Source: Acidovorax sp. FJL06
Lineage (GTDB): Bacteria > Pseudomonadota > Gammaproteobacteria > Burkholderiales > Burkholderiaceae_C
Reading direction: 5' to 3'
Length of the DNA: 42,366 nucleotides
Assembly: GCF_003852545.1 (NCBI RefSeq)
Contig: NZ_QAJR01000063.1
Coordinates: 1 to 42,366, forward strand
This document shows positions 17,553 through 25,958 of this stretch, in pieces. The translations under genes and the position numbers were made by a program. How positions within the stretch are numbered: the stretch's first letter is position 1; the number at the start of each line of letters is the position of its first letter. The notes beneath the pieces were generated by a model that was not told the DNA's origin, made no database searches, and worked only from the letters and a program-made list of their open reading frames with translations.

Positions 17553-18368
17553 ATGGAATTCACCCAAATCTTCACCATCGCGGGCAAGGAGTTCCGCGAC
17601 CGCATGCGCAACCGCTGGGTGCTGGCCGTGGCGCTGGTGTTCACCGTGTTCTCGCTGGCCATCGCCTACTTTGGTGGCGCACAGCAGGGCACGGTGGGCT
17701 TTCGCTCCATCGAGTTCACCATCGCCAGCCTGGTCAGCCTCGTCATCTACCTGATCCCGCTGATCGCGCTGCTGCTGGGCTTTGACGCCATCGTGGGCGA
17801 ACGCGAGCGCGGCTCGCTCGACCTGCTGCTGTCGCTGCCCATCACGCGGCTGGAACTGCTGCTGGGCAAATACCTGGGGCTGGCGGCCGCGCTCACGCTC
17901 TCGACGCTGGCGGGGTTCGGGCTGGTGGCGGTGCTGCTATACCGGCAGTTCAGCTGGGCGGGGCTGTTCCACTACGGCGGCTTCATGCTCAGCTCGGTGC
18001 TGCTGGGGCTGGCCTTTTTGAGCATGGCGGTGCTGCTCTCGGTGCTCACGCACGAGCGCACACGCGCCTCGGGCCTGGCGATTGCCGCCTGGTTCTTTTT
18101 TGTGCTGGTGTTTGACCTGCTGCTGCTGGGCGCCCTGGTGGCCACGGGCGGCAGTGTGGGCGGCGAGGCCATGGCCTACCTGCTGCTGCTCAACCCGGCC
18201 GACGTGTTCCGCATCCTCAACGTGTTCTCGCTGGACGACGTGCGCACCCTGTACGGCCTGACCAGCATCGTGCCCCCTGCCTTGGCCAAGCCATGGCTGA
18301 TGGGTGCGGTGATGGCGGGCTGGATCGTGGTGCCCCTCAGCCTGGCGGGCTGGAGATTCAAACCATGA
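17553..18368 (+). CDS. nosY: NosY, membrane subunit of the NosDFY complex
   Basis: The 271-residue integral membrane protein has six predicted helices (about residues 22-42, 50-72, 105-128, 140-162, 175-198 and 242-262) and a cytoplasmic coupling segment VGERERGSLDLLLSLPI, as in ABC-2 type permeases. It pairs with NosF and carries conformational change to periplasmic NosD. The start lies two bases after the nosF stop. The stop overlaps the nosL start as ATGA, which suggests translational coupling. Confidence 0.94.
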   Translation: MEFTQIFTIAGKEFRDRMRNRWVLAVALVFTVFSLAIAYFGGAQQGTVGFRSIEFTIASLVSLVIYLIPLIALLLGFDAIVGERERGSLDLLLSLPITRLELLLGKYLGLAAALTLSTLAGFGLVAVLLYRQFSWAGLFHYGGFMLSSVLLGLAFLSMAVLLSVLTHERTRASGLAIAAWFFFVLVFDLLLLGALVATGGSVGGEAMAYLLLLNPADVFRILNVFSLDDVRTLYGLTSIVPPALAKPWLMGAVMAGWIVVPLSLAGWRFKP

Positions 18369-18925
18369 CCAACCACTACCAATGCGCCTGCGCCACCCGG
18401 CGCCAACTGCTGGGCTGGGCGGCCCTCGCATCGCTGGGCACGCTCACCGGCCTTGCGGGCTGCAGCCAGGCCGACAACGGCACGCAATCCCTGAAACCCG
18501 TGGAGATCGACCGCACCACCAGCTGCGAACTCGACGGCATGCTGCTGGCCGACTACCCCGGCCCCAAGGCGCAGGTGCGCTTTGCGGGGCAGGACAAGCC
18601 CGCGTTCTTTTGCGACACGGTGGAGCTGTTCAGCACCCTGCTGGCCGGCGAACAAGTGCGTGCCGTGCAGGCCGTGTATGTGCAGGACATGGGCAAAGCC
18701 GACTGGAATGCACCACAGGGCCACTGGATCGACGGCAAAGCCGCCCTCTATGTAGTGGGTGGCAAGCGCCATGGCTCGATGGGCCCCACCATCGGCAGCT
18801 TTGCGCAAGAGGCCGATGCACAGAAGTTCGCCGCCGAATACGGTGGCAAAGTGCTGCGCTTTGCCGAGGTCACCCCCGCCATGGTGGACCTGAGCGGCGG
18901 GGCCCTGCACGATACGCGGATGTAA
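18365..18925 (+). CDS. nosL: NosL, copper chaperone lipoprotein
   Basis: The 186-residue protein has an Arg-Arg-containing leader and a lipobox, GLAGC (Cys33), so it is membrane-anchored. The metal-binding segment CELDGMLLADYPGPKAQVRF corresponds to the Cys-x-Met region followed by GPK-Q-hydrophobic of characterised NosL, which binds Cu(I) and passes it to NosD. A second conserved region, AFFCDTVELFSTLL, carries another Cys. It overlaps nosY by four bases (ATGA) and is followed after six bases by a paralogue. Confidence 0.92.
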   Translation: MTNHYQCACATRRQLLGWAALASLGTLTGLAGCSQADNGTQSLKPVEIDRTTSCELDGMLLADYPGPKAQVRFAGQDKPAFFCDTVELFSTLLAGEQVRAVQAVYVQDMGKADWNAPQGHWIDGKAALYVVGGKRHGSMGPTIGSFAQEADAQKFAAEYGGKVLRFAEVTPAMVDLSGGALHDTRM

Positions 18926-18931
18926 GCCGCC

Positions 18932-19618
18932 ATGCGCCTGCAGCCCCACCCCCATCCCGCCCACGGCGGCGCCCGCCAGCCCACCCGGCGCGCCGCGCTC
19001 GCGGCCTTGCTGCTGGGCACGGCCGGCGTGGGGGCATGGCAATGGCAGGCCCGGGCACCGCAGGGCGCAAACCAGGCCGCCCCTTCCGCCAACCCGCCCG
19101 GCGTGGGGGACGACGTGTGCATCGTGGTCCCGCCCACACCGTACGACCCGGCCTCCGGCCTGCCCCTGGCCGCTGCGCGCGAGGTGCCTGCCGATGCGCG
19201 CTGCCCCGTGTGTGGCATGTATCCGGCGCGTGCACGCACCTGGGCGGCACAGGTCATCTTTGCGCAGGGGGATGCGTACTTTTTCGACTCGCCACTGAGC
19301 CTGATGCTGTACCTGGGCAATGTGGCGCACTACACGCGGGGCCGCACGCCCGAGGCCATCGTGGCCCGCTACGTGAGCGATGCCGACACAGGGGCCTGGG
19401 TGGATGCACAGCAGGCGGTGTATGTGGCGGGCTCGTCGGCCCTGGGGCCCATGCGGGCGGGCAACCTGCCTGCGTTTGCAGGGGCTGCGGCGGCGCAGCG
19501 GTTTGTGCAGGCGCAGGGCGGCGCTGTGCTCGCGTTCAGCGCCATCAACGCGCCCCTGCTGCGCGGGCTGGCCCCCAACCTGCGCGCCGATCACCGCCTG
19601 CATGCACAGGCGGACTAG
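18932..19618 (+). CDS. Second NosL-like protein
   Basis: The 228-residue predicted exported protein has a leader with Arg-Arg (PTRRAALAALLLGTAGVG), then a spacer, and a NosL-like domain with CPVCGMYPARA (about residue 90), a canonical CxxCGM copper-ligand motif. AYFFDSPLSLMLYL follows in the place of NosL's AFFCDTVELFSTLL. It has no lipobox, so it is probably held by its N-terminal helix or soluble in the periplasm. It lies six bases after nosL and ends the operon. The two relatives differ in motif (CELDGM versus CPVCGM) and anchoring, which suggests a copper relay or separate metal sites. The role is inferred from family and position. Confidence 0.85.
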   Translation: MRLQPHPHPAHGGARQPTRRAALAALLLGTAGVGAWQWQARAPQGANQAAPSANPPGVGDDVCIVVPPTPYDPASGLPLAAAREVPADARCPVCGMYPARARTWAAQVIFAQGDAYFFDSPLSLMLYLGNVAHYTRGRTPEAIVARYVSDADTGAWVDAQQAVYVAGSSALGPMRAGNLPAFAGAAAAQRFVQAQGGAVLAFSAINAPLLRGLAPNLRADHRLHAQAD

Positions 19619-19622
19619 GCAT

Positions 19623-19680
19623 TTGCTATTAAATAAATAGCCAACAGCGCTTGATGGTCGCGCCGTAGAGCCCTAAAAAG
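19623..19680. repeat. Dispersed palindromic repeat between convergent nos operon and helicase gene
   Basis: A hairpin GCTATT-AAATA-AATAGC (19625-19641) is followed by AGCGCTTGATGG, the word shared with the acnA copy, and a degraded right end. It lies between two convergent genes and may stop transcription from both sides; no separate terminator is visible. Confidence 0.65.
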
Positions 19681-19697
19681 CTTCCGCAAATCGGCGC

Positions 19698-21203
19698 TTA
19701 TTGCGCCGAAGTCTCTGGCTGGGCTGCGGCCTTGAACAGCGCGGCCACCTTGCGCTTGGGCTTGATGTTGGCAGAGATGCTGCTGCGCGGCACGGCCTTG
19801 GCGGCTTCCCAGGCGGGAGCGGCATCGGAGGCAGCGCTGGCCTCATAGGGTTTTTCGAAGAACGGGTCGCGCGAAATCGCGGCGGGCCGGAAACCCCGGT
19901 GCTGCGGCTCTCGCGGCTCGCGGGATTCGCGGCCGCTGCGGTGGTCACGGTCGCGCTCGCGGCGGGGGCCGGAGGTACCAAAGGCGTCGCGGCCATCGCC
20001 CGTCTCGCCCGCTTCGCGCCAGGCGCGGCGGCCGTCGTTGATGCGGCCGCGGGGCTGGTCTTCGTCGTACTCAACGGCTTCGAGGTCGATCTTCTTCTTG
20101 ATGAGCTTCTCGATGTCGGCCACCAGACGGGCATCGCTGCCCGACACCAGGGTGACCGCCAGGCCGGAGGCCCCCGCGCGGCCGGTGCGGCCGATGCGGT
20201 GCACGTAGTCTTCGGCGTTGAACGGCACGTCGAAGTTGAACACCGCGGGCACGTCCTTGATGTCGAGGCCGCGCGCGGCCACATCGGTGCACACCAGCAG
20301 GTCCACTTCGCCCTTCTTGAAGGCTTCCAGGGCCTTCAGGCGCTCGTCCTGGCTCTTGTCGCCGTGCAGGGCGGCCGTCTTGAGGCCTTCGCGCTCCAGG
20401 CTGCGCGCCAGGCGGGCGCAACCCAGTTTGCTGTTCACGAAGATGAAGGCCTGCTTGATGCCCCGGGTCTTGAGCACCTGGTGGATGGCGCGGCGCTTGT
20501 CGTCGTCGTTGGCGCTGTAAAAGCGCTGCTCCACCGTGGAGGCCGTCTCGTTCGGGCGGGCCACCTCGATGGTGATGGGGTTTTGCAGGTAGCTGCCGGC
20601 CAGGCGCTTGATCTCGGGCGAGAAGGTGGCGCTGAACAGGAGCGTGGTGCGCTGCTTGGGCAGGTAGGACAGGATGCGCTGCAGGTCGGGCAAAAAGCCG
20701 ATGTCCAGCATGCGGTCGGCCTCGTCGAGCACCACGTACTCAACCTGGTTGAGCACCGCGTTCTTGGCTTCGATGTGGTCCAGCAGCCGGCCTGGCGTGG
20801 CCACCAGCACCTCGACGCCTTTTTTCAGCTCCAGGGTCTGGGGCTTCATGTCCATGCCGCCGAACACCACGGTGCTGCGCAGCTTGGTGTGCTTGGCGTA
20901 CAGCGCGATCTGCTGGGCCACCTGGTCGGCCAGCTCGCGCGTAGGCAGCAGCACCAGGGCGCGCACGGGGTGGCGCGCGGGCGAGGTGGAGCTGTTTTCG
21001 TGCTTGAGCAGGCGCTGCAGCAGGGGCAGCGAGAAGGCTGCGGTCTTGCCGGTGCCGGTCTGGGCAGCGCCCATCACGTCCTGCCCGGTGAGCACCACGG
21101 GGATGGCCTGCTCCTGGATGGGCGTCATGGACTCGTAGCCCATTTCGGCCACGGCACGCGCCAGCGGCTCGGCCAGCGAAAGATTGGAAAAGGAACTAGT
21201 CAT
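19698..21203 (-). CDS. rhlE: RhlE-type DEAD-box RNA helicase
   Basis: The 501-residue ATP-dependent RNA helicase has Q motif FSNLSLAEPL...TPIQEQAIP, motif I AQTGTGKT (about residue 48), Ia PTRELADQ, II DEAD (about 155), III SAT, V VCTDVAARGLDI and VI HRIGRTGRAG. The C-terminal tail of about 110 residues is rich in Arg/Gly/Asp/Glu and ends in a basic segment, KPKRKVAALFK, typical of RNA-binding tails in this group. It likely acts in ribosome assembly or cold adaptation. The start at 21203 begins MTSSFSNLSL. The upstream region is long and structured. The RhlE subgroup is assigned from motif style and is less certain than the family. Confidence 0.92.
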   Translation of the reverse strand: MTSSFSNLSLAEPLARAVAEMGYESMTPIQEQAIPVVLTGQDVMGAAQTGTGKTAAFSLPLLQRLLKHENSSTSPARHPVRALVLLPTRELADQVAQQIALYAKHTKLRSTVVFGGMDMKPQTLELKKGVEVLVATPGRLLDHIEAKNAVLNQVEYVVLDEADRMLDIGFLPDLQRILSYLPKQRTTLLFSATFSPEIKRLAGSYLQNPITIEVARPNETASTVEQRFYSANDDDKRRAIHQVLKTRGIKQAFIFVNSKLGCARLARSLEREGLKTAALHGDKSQDERLKALEAFKKGEVDLLVCTDVAARGLDIKDVPAVFNFDVPFNAEDYVHRIGRTGRAGASGLAVTLVSGSDARLVADIEKLIKKKIDLEAVEYDEDQPRGRINDGRRAWREAGETGDGRDAFGTSGPRRERDRDHRSGRESREPREPQHRGFRPAAISRDPFFEKPYEASAASDAAPAWEAAKAVPRSSISANIKPKRKVAALFKAAAQPETSAQ

Positions 21204-21384
21204 TAAAAGCGTGTTTGTAGGCGACGCTGAAACTGTCTGAGCAATGTGACACGCCCTTGGGAGGGGCGGGCTGCAAGGCGCAAACCGCAGCCGGGCTGGT
21301 GGCCCGGCGAGGATGTGCAACGCCGCCGATGGCCCCCCTGCGGGCAGTGTGCCGTGCGCCGGGGACTGATGGGGCGTTGCGCTA

Positions 21385-21441
21385 GAACCTGCTCACGATC
21401 TCCCACGGCCCCGGGGGCCGCGCGAGGTCATGAACAGGCTC
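21385..21441. repeat. Imperfect inverted repeat upstream of the helicase gene
   Basis: GAACCTGCTCACGATCTC (21385-21402) pairs with GAGGTCATGAACAGGCTC (21424-21441) at 14 of 18 positions. The GC-rich loop between them contains its own GGCCCCGGGGGCC palindrome. Confidence 0.55.
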
Positions 21442-21542
21442 GCAGCCCTCTATTGTCGCACCGGTGGCCCAAAAAGCGATTTTTTGCGTAATGGCCCGGA
21501 GCACGGAGTGCATCTGCGGCCTGCGGCCCGCCGGGTATTTAC

Positions 21543-21600
21543 TTCTATTTTTATAGCAACAAGCGCATATCCATCAACCGGATAACGCGATTTTCAGCAG
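21543..21600. repeat. Dispersed repeat copy at the 3' end of the SulP gene
   Basis: TTCTATTTTTATAGCAAC is followed by AAGCGCATATCCATCAA, a degraded version of the shared AAGCGC...CATCAA words. It ends five bases before the SulP stop codon (minus strand). Confidence 0.55.
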
Positions 21601-21604
21601 ACCT

Positions 21605-23767
21605 TCACTCCAACACCGCACGCAGCTGCCGCGTGGTGGCGGCCAGCCGCCTCGCCCCGATCTGCGCGAGGTTATTCATCACCGTGAGTGCGGCCTCGGG
21701 GTACTGCCGGGCCCAGGCGTCAAAGTGCGCGCGCGACAGCCGCACCAGGTGCGCAGGCCCCCGTTCGGCCCCAGCGCAGGCGCTGCGGGCCGCCCCGTTG
21801 AGGAAGGCCATCTCGCCAAAAGCCATGCCCGGCCCCACGGTGGCCAGGCGCAGCCCCTTGTCGGGCGGCCACTGCGTCACCAGGGTGATGTGGCCTGACT
21901 TGACCACCAGCAGGTCGCGGTCGGTGTCGCCCGCACGGAAGACCTCGCCATGGGCAGGCACGGCCAGCGGCTCCAGCAGCGCCAGCAGGGCCTCGGCGGC
22001 CCCGCGCGGCACCCCTTCGCCGATCTCGCCCAGCAGATCCCGCTCGGGATGTGCGGGGCGCTGCTCCACCGGGCGCTGCGACAGGATGCCGGCCTCGGCC
22101 CATTCCAGCGCGCGGTCCAGGTCGGCAAAGGCGCGCACAGACTCCCCCGCGTGTTCGGCGGCCAGCGGGTCGAGCGCGGCCACGGCGGCGGCAATGCCCT
22201 GCTGGCCCAGGTCGCGCACCAAGGCCCGCAGCTGGGCCAGCGCCGTGCTGTCCCAGGCGGGCACGCGGCCCGCATCCAGGATCACCCAGCGGTGGCGCGG
22301 CTGCAGCAGCATGCGCACCTGCTCGGCCAGGTGGGCCGCCACGCCAAACGACATCACGCCCTGCAGCTCGAACACCGCCACCTGGTGCATGCGCGGCGAC
22401 AGCCAGCCGTCCGAGCCCGCCCGGCGCAGGCGCCGCGAGCGCAGCTCGCCATCCAGCCGCACATGGCGCAGCACCGTGGCCGCCGAGTCGTGCAGCAGCA
22501 CAAAGGTGGCCACCACCAGGCCGGCCACCAGTGCGCCCACGCCCCCCATCACCGCAAACACCAGCGCTACCAGCCAGCTTTGCGCCCAGGTCACGCGCGA
22601 GCGGCGGGCATAGCCCAGGGACCACATCAGCCCCGGCACCTGCATCAACCCTGCCAGCACCAGCCCGCCCGCCAGGCAGGCCATGGGCACCCAGTGCAGC
22701 CACCACGCCCCCGTGACGGCCACGCCCAGCATGATGGCCGCATGCCAGCGCGGTGCATCGCGCGAAGCACCCGCCTGCGCCAGCACGATGCGCGAGCGCG
22801 ATGCGCTGGTCGACGCCGGGATCATGCCCGCCAGGCCGCACAGCGCGCCCAGCAGGCTCTCGCGGCGCAGGGCCAGGTTCGGGTTGCCGCGCAGGCCGTG
22901 GTCCAGCTCCAGCTCCTGGTTGAACACCAGGATCTCCAGGCTGTTGACCAGCGCCATCAAGAGCGCCAGCACCACCAGGGCCGAGCCCTGCTGCCGGGCC
23001 AGGGCCATCCAGGGGATGCCGGTCCAGTCGGGCAGCGGCGGCCAGGCAAATGCGCTGGGCTGCACGGCGGGCACAAACACGGCCCCCAGCCCGACGCCCC
23101 ACAAGCCCGCCACGGCCACGGCCAGCGCCACCACGGCCACCGCCGTCAGCAGCCCCGGCACGCGCGGCCAGCGGCCACGCAGCCACCAGGCCAGGCCCAC
23201 CACGGCCCCGGCCGCCAGTGCATGCCAGCCCAGGTGGGCATCCCAGGGCGCGGCGGCCCCGGCGCCCAACCCGTTGCGCACCTGGCCCAGCACCATGGAC
23301 AGGCCCACGCCCGCTGCAAAACCATGGGTGACCGAAATCGGCAAAAACCGCGCCACCGACGCCAGCCGCAGCACGCCCAGCAGCCACTGGAACACAAAGG
23401 CCAGGGCCACCGTGGCCCCGCTCACGGCCAGCACCTGCCGCGCGCTCAGGCCCAACGCGGGCGCCGCGCCGTGGGCCGTGGCCAGCACTGCCGCAAACAG
23501 CAGCGCCACCACCGTGGTGGGGGCATACACCACGCCCGCACGGGGCGCCAGCAGCGTGAGCAGCAGGCCGGGCAGCGCGGCCGACCACAGGGCCAGCGCC
23601 GCCAGGGAATAGTCGCCCGCCAGGGGCGCAAAGGCCAGCAGCCCCAGGCCCACGGCATGGGGCACGGTGACCGCCGCCGCCGACCACGCCGCCACCGCGC
23701 CCGAGGGCGGGGGTGCGGGATCGGCCGCACGGTGGGGCGCGGCCGCCAGGGGGGCAGCGGGGGGCAT
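21605..23767 (-). CDS. SulP-family anion transporter with STAS and cyclic-nucleotide-binding domains
   Basis: The 720-residue inner-membrane protein has a SulP transport domain with about 10-12 helices (residues about 30-420), then a STAS domain (about 450-550), then a C-terminal cyclic-nucleotide-binding fold (about 590-710) with FGEMAFLNGAARSA, the phosphate-binding-cassette signature. Bacterial SulP proteins move sulfate, bicarbonate or dicarboxylates; the substrate cannot be told here. The added domain suggests gating by cAMP or a similar nucleotide. ATG 23767 is preferred because AAGG lies about 8 bases upstream; an in-frame TTG at 23806 would add 13 mostly Lys/Pro/Ala residues. The N-terminal 30 residues are Ala/Pro-rich. 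Confidence 0.87.
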   Translation of the reverse strand: MPPAAPLAAAPHRAADPAPPPSGAVAAWSAAAVTVPHAVGLGLLAFAPLAGDYSLAALALWSAALPGLLLTLLAPRAGVVYAPTTVVALLFAAVLATAHGAAPALGLSARQVLAVSGATVALAFVFQWLLGVLRLASVARFLPISVTHGFAAGVGLSMVLGQVRNGLGAGAAAPWDAHLGWHALAAGAVVGLAWWLRGRWPRVPGLLTAVAVVALAVAVAGLWGVGLGAVFVPAVQPSAFAWPPLPDWTGIPWMALARQQGSALVVLALLMALVNSLEILVFNQELELDHGLRGNPNLALRRESLLGALCGLAGMIPASTSASRSRIVLAQAGASRDAPRWHAAIMLGVAVTGAWWLHWVPMACLAGGLVLAGLMQVPGLMWSLGYARRSRVTWAQSWLVALVFAVMGGVGALVAGLVVATFVLLHDSAATVLRHVRLDGELRSRRLRRAGSDGWLSPRMHQVAVFELQGVMSFGVAAHLAEQVRMLLQPRHRWVILDAGRVPAWDSTALAQLRALVRDLGQQGIAAAVAALDPLAAEHAGESVRAFADLDRALEWAEAGILSQRPVEQRPAHPERDLLGEIGEGVPRGAAEALLALLEPLAVPAHGEVFRAGDTDRDLLVVKSGHITLVTQWPPDKGLRLATVGPGMAFGEMAFLNGAARSACAGAERGPAHLVRLSRAHFDAWARQYPEAALTVMNNLAQIGARRLAATTRQLRAVLE

Positions 23768-23848
23768 GGGCAGGGCCTTCTTGGGTGTCTTTTTCGCGCT
23801 GGCCAATCAAAAAGAGGGAGGCAACGGCCCGGGCACAGGCCCCGGGGC

Positions 23849-24745
23849 CTACAGGCTGCGTGCGGCGAAGGTGTCGCAGGCCTTCACACTGCCGTTCTGC
23901 AGGCCGTTGTGGAACCAGCGTTGGCGCTGGGCGCTGGTGCCGTGGGTGAAGCTCTCGGGCACCACGGCGCCGCCCTGGGCGCGCTGCAGGGCATCGTCGC
24001 CAATCTTGGCGGCGGCGTTCATGGCCTCTTCCACATCACCCTGCTCCAGGATCTGGCGCGCGTTCTGCGCATGGTGGGCCCAGACGCCCGCAAAGCAATC
24101 GGCCTGCAGCTCCAGCCGTACCGACAGCGCGTTGTATTCGGCCTTGCTCACCCGGCCGCGCATCTGGTCCACCTTGGCGCTGATGCCCAGCTGGTTCTGC
24201 ACATGGTGGCCCACCTCGTGGGCGATCACATAGGCCTGGGCAAAGTCGCCGGGCGCCCCCAGGCGGTTCTTGAGGGTTTCATAAAAACCCAGGTCGATGT
24301 AGACCTTCTGGTCGGCAGGGCAGTAGAACGGGCCCATGGCCGCCTGCCCGGTGCCGCAGGCCGTGGGCGTCGCGCCCCGGAACAGCACCAGGCGCGGGTC
24401 CTGGTAGCGGCCGCCCCCTTCGCGGAACACCTGGCCCCACACGTCCTCGGTGTCGGCCAGCACCGTGGCCACAAAGCGGGCCATGGTGTCGTCCGCCGGC
24501 GGGCGGTGCGCGGGCCCCGGGTGCTGTTGTTGCTGCTGCACCTGGGCCGGCGGGCCGCCCCCGCTGAGCAGCCCCAGAATCGTCAACGGATTGATGCCCA
24601 GCACCCAGCCCCCGAGCAGGGCGATCACGATGGTGCCAATGCCAATGCTGCGCCCCCCGAACACCGGCGACCCGCCCCCGCCGCCGCCATCGTCGTCACG
24701 GCGGTCTTCCACGTTGTCGGATTCGCGATTGCCTTCCCATTTCAT
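23849..24745 (-). CDS. YpfJ/KPN_00593-type neutral zinc metallopeptidase
   Basis: The 298-residue membrane-anchored protein has a charged N-terminus with a Gly run (residues 19-24), one membrane helix (about 37-57, [16 protein letters not shown]) and a Gln/Pro linker. A metallopeptidase-like domain follows, with [20 protein letters not shown], the zinc motif HEVGHHVQ (about residue 177) and a third-ligand region ELQADCFAG. This order is typical of the YpfJ family (Pfam putative neutral zinc metallopeptidase). The start at 24745 has GGAG 8 bases upstream. It is divergent from pcp. Its natural substrate is unknown. Confidence 0.92.
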   Translation of the reverse strand: MKWEGNRESDNVEDRRDDDGGGGGGSPVFGGRSIGIGTIVIALLGGWVLGINPLTILGLLSGGGPPAQVQQQQQHPGPAHRPPADDTMARFVATVLADTEDVWGQVFREGGGRYQDPRLVLFRGATPTACGTGQAAMGPFYCPADQKVYIDLGFYETLKNRLGAPGDFAQAYVIAHEVGHHVQNQLGISAKVDQMRGRVSKAEYNALSVRLELQADCFAGVWAHHAQNARQILEQGDVEEAMNAAAKIGDDALQRAQGGAVVPESFTHGTSAQRQRWFHNGLQNGSVKACDTFAARSL

Positions 24746-24879
24746 TCCGGTTCTCCAGTGCCCTCCGGCAGGTGGAAGGCCAAGGCTGGATATTACGCGC
24801 CGTGCAGAGTGGACCACGGCCGAATTACGATGTGCGCCCATGCCCCTGCCGGAGCATGCCCCCAGGAGCCTGCCTTGCC

Positions 24880-25554
24880 ATGATCAACGACACCCGCCAC
24901 CTCACGCCCCCGCCCGACAAAGTGATCCTGCTCACGGGGTTCGACCCCTTCGGCGGCGATCCGCTCAACCCGAGCTGGCTGATTGCCCAGGCGCTGCACG
25001 GCCAGCGCATCGGCGGCCACCGGGTGGTGGCCGCGCAGCTGCCCACGGTGTTCGGGCAGTCGCTGCAGCGGCTGGCGGCGCTGGTGCACATGCACCAGCC
25101 TGCACTGACGGTGTGCCTGGGCCTGGCGGGCGGGCGCGGCGCGCTGTCGCTGGAGCGCATCGGCATCAACATCAACGACGCCCGCATCCCCGACAACACT
25201 GGCGCCCAGCCCATCGACACCCCCGTGGCGCCCGACGGGCCTGCCGCCTACTTCGCCAGCCTGCCCATCAAGGCCATGTTGCGCGCCGTGCAGCGTGCGG
25301 GCCTGCCCGGCGAGGTCTCGCAGACGGCGGGCACCTTCGTCTGCAACCACGTGCTCTATGGCCTGATGCACCTGCTGGCCCAGGGCGCGGGCCCGGCCGG
25401 GGCGCGTGGCGGCTTCGTGCATGTGCCCTGGCTGACCGGGCAAGGGGCACCCCACCTGCCGCTGCGCGACATGGTGCGCGGCGTGCATGCCGCCCTGTGG
25501 GCGGCCATGCTGGCGCCGCAGGACATCGCGCTGCAGGCCGGCGCCACGCACTGA
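24880..25554 (+). CDS. pcp: Pyroglutamyl-peptidase I
   Basis: The 224-residue cytosolic cysteine peptidase removes N-terminal pyroglutamate. The catalytic triad is visible: Glu92 ([11 protein letters not shown]), Cys155 ([13 protein letters not shown]) and His181 (GGFVHVPWL), with the opening [17 protein letters not shown] characteristic of peptidase family C15. AGGAG lies 12 bases before ATG 24880, rather far; in-frame starts further upstream read through non-conserved sequence. It is slightly longer than most members (about 215) because of the first 12 residues. Confidence 0.94.
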   Translation: MINDTRHLTPPPDKVILLTGFDPFGGDPLNPSWLIAQALHGQRIGGHRVVAAQLPTVFGQSLQRLAALVHMHQPALTVCLGLAGGRGALSLERIGININDARIPDNTGAQPIDTPVAPDGPAAYFASLPIKAMLRAVQRAGLPGEVSQTAGTFVCNHVLYGLMHLLAQGAGPAGARGGFVHVPWLTGQGAPHLPLRDMVRGVHAALWAAMLAPQDIALQAGATH

Positions 25555-25652
25555 TCCCGGCCCCGCCGGCCGGTGGCCGAAACGCCCCGAAATGAAGGGG
25601 GCCGCATCCACCGGACGGCCCCAAGGTGCCAGTCGCTGTGTACAGTTCTGGC

Positions 25653-25934
25653 ATGTCTCTCGCACCTTTTTCCCCCACGGCCGGCACACTGGATGCCACG
25701 GCACAGCACGGCACCATCGTGGTGGACACCGAAGACGCCGGCCACGAGGCCGGCGACCTGCTGCAGGCTGGCCTGGACGTGGCGGCCCTGCCCGTGCTGT
25801 GGGACGTGGTGTGCGGCCCGTGGACGCCCCACACACCGGCCGGGCCGGTGCTGTTCAAGAGTTGCGGCTGGGCCGGCTGGGACCTGGCCGCCGCGCGGCT
25901 GGCCCTGCACCAGGGCGCGGCAGGGCCCCGGTAA
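25653..25934 (+). pseudogene. Ornithine-cyclodeaminase-like C-terminal remnant
   Basis: An open frame of 93 residues (102 if started at 25626) contains GTIVVDTEDAGHEAGDLLQA and ends with VLFKSCGWAGWDLAAARLAL. The second matches the C-terminal signature of the ornithine cyclodeaminase / pyrroline-2-carboxylate reductase family (LFKS-G-A-x-DLAAA). The family is about 310-340 residues long, and the catalytic and most NAD-binding parts are missing, so this looks like a relic. It may be an expressed small protein, as the frame is intact. The next gene starts 24 bases downstream. Confidence 0.5.
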
Positions 25935-25958
25935 CCCCGGTCACCGCCAAGGCACCCC

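Larger units (their letters stand above)
21204..21604. other. 401-base intergenic region between helicase and SulP genes
   Basis: No gene is seen. It holds an imperfect 18-base inverted repeat (21385-21402 and 21424-21441) and, at the SulP end, a dispersed repeat (21543-21600). A long leader is common for cold-regulated DEAD-box helicase genes, so part of this may be 5' untranslated RNA of the helicase; that is inference. Confidence 0.5.

Noticed and set aside
21950-24883. 977-codon open frame on the plus strand across the SulP and peptidase genes
   Set aside because: It is Gln/His/Arg/Gly-rich nonsense-like sequence with no domain; it spans two well-supported minus-strand genes.
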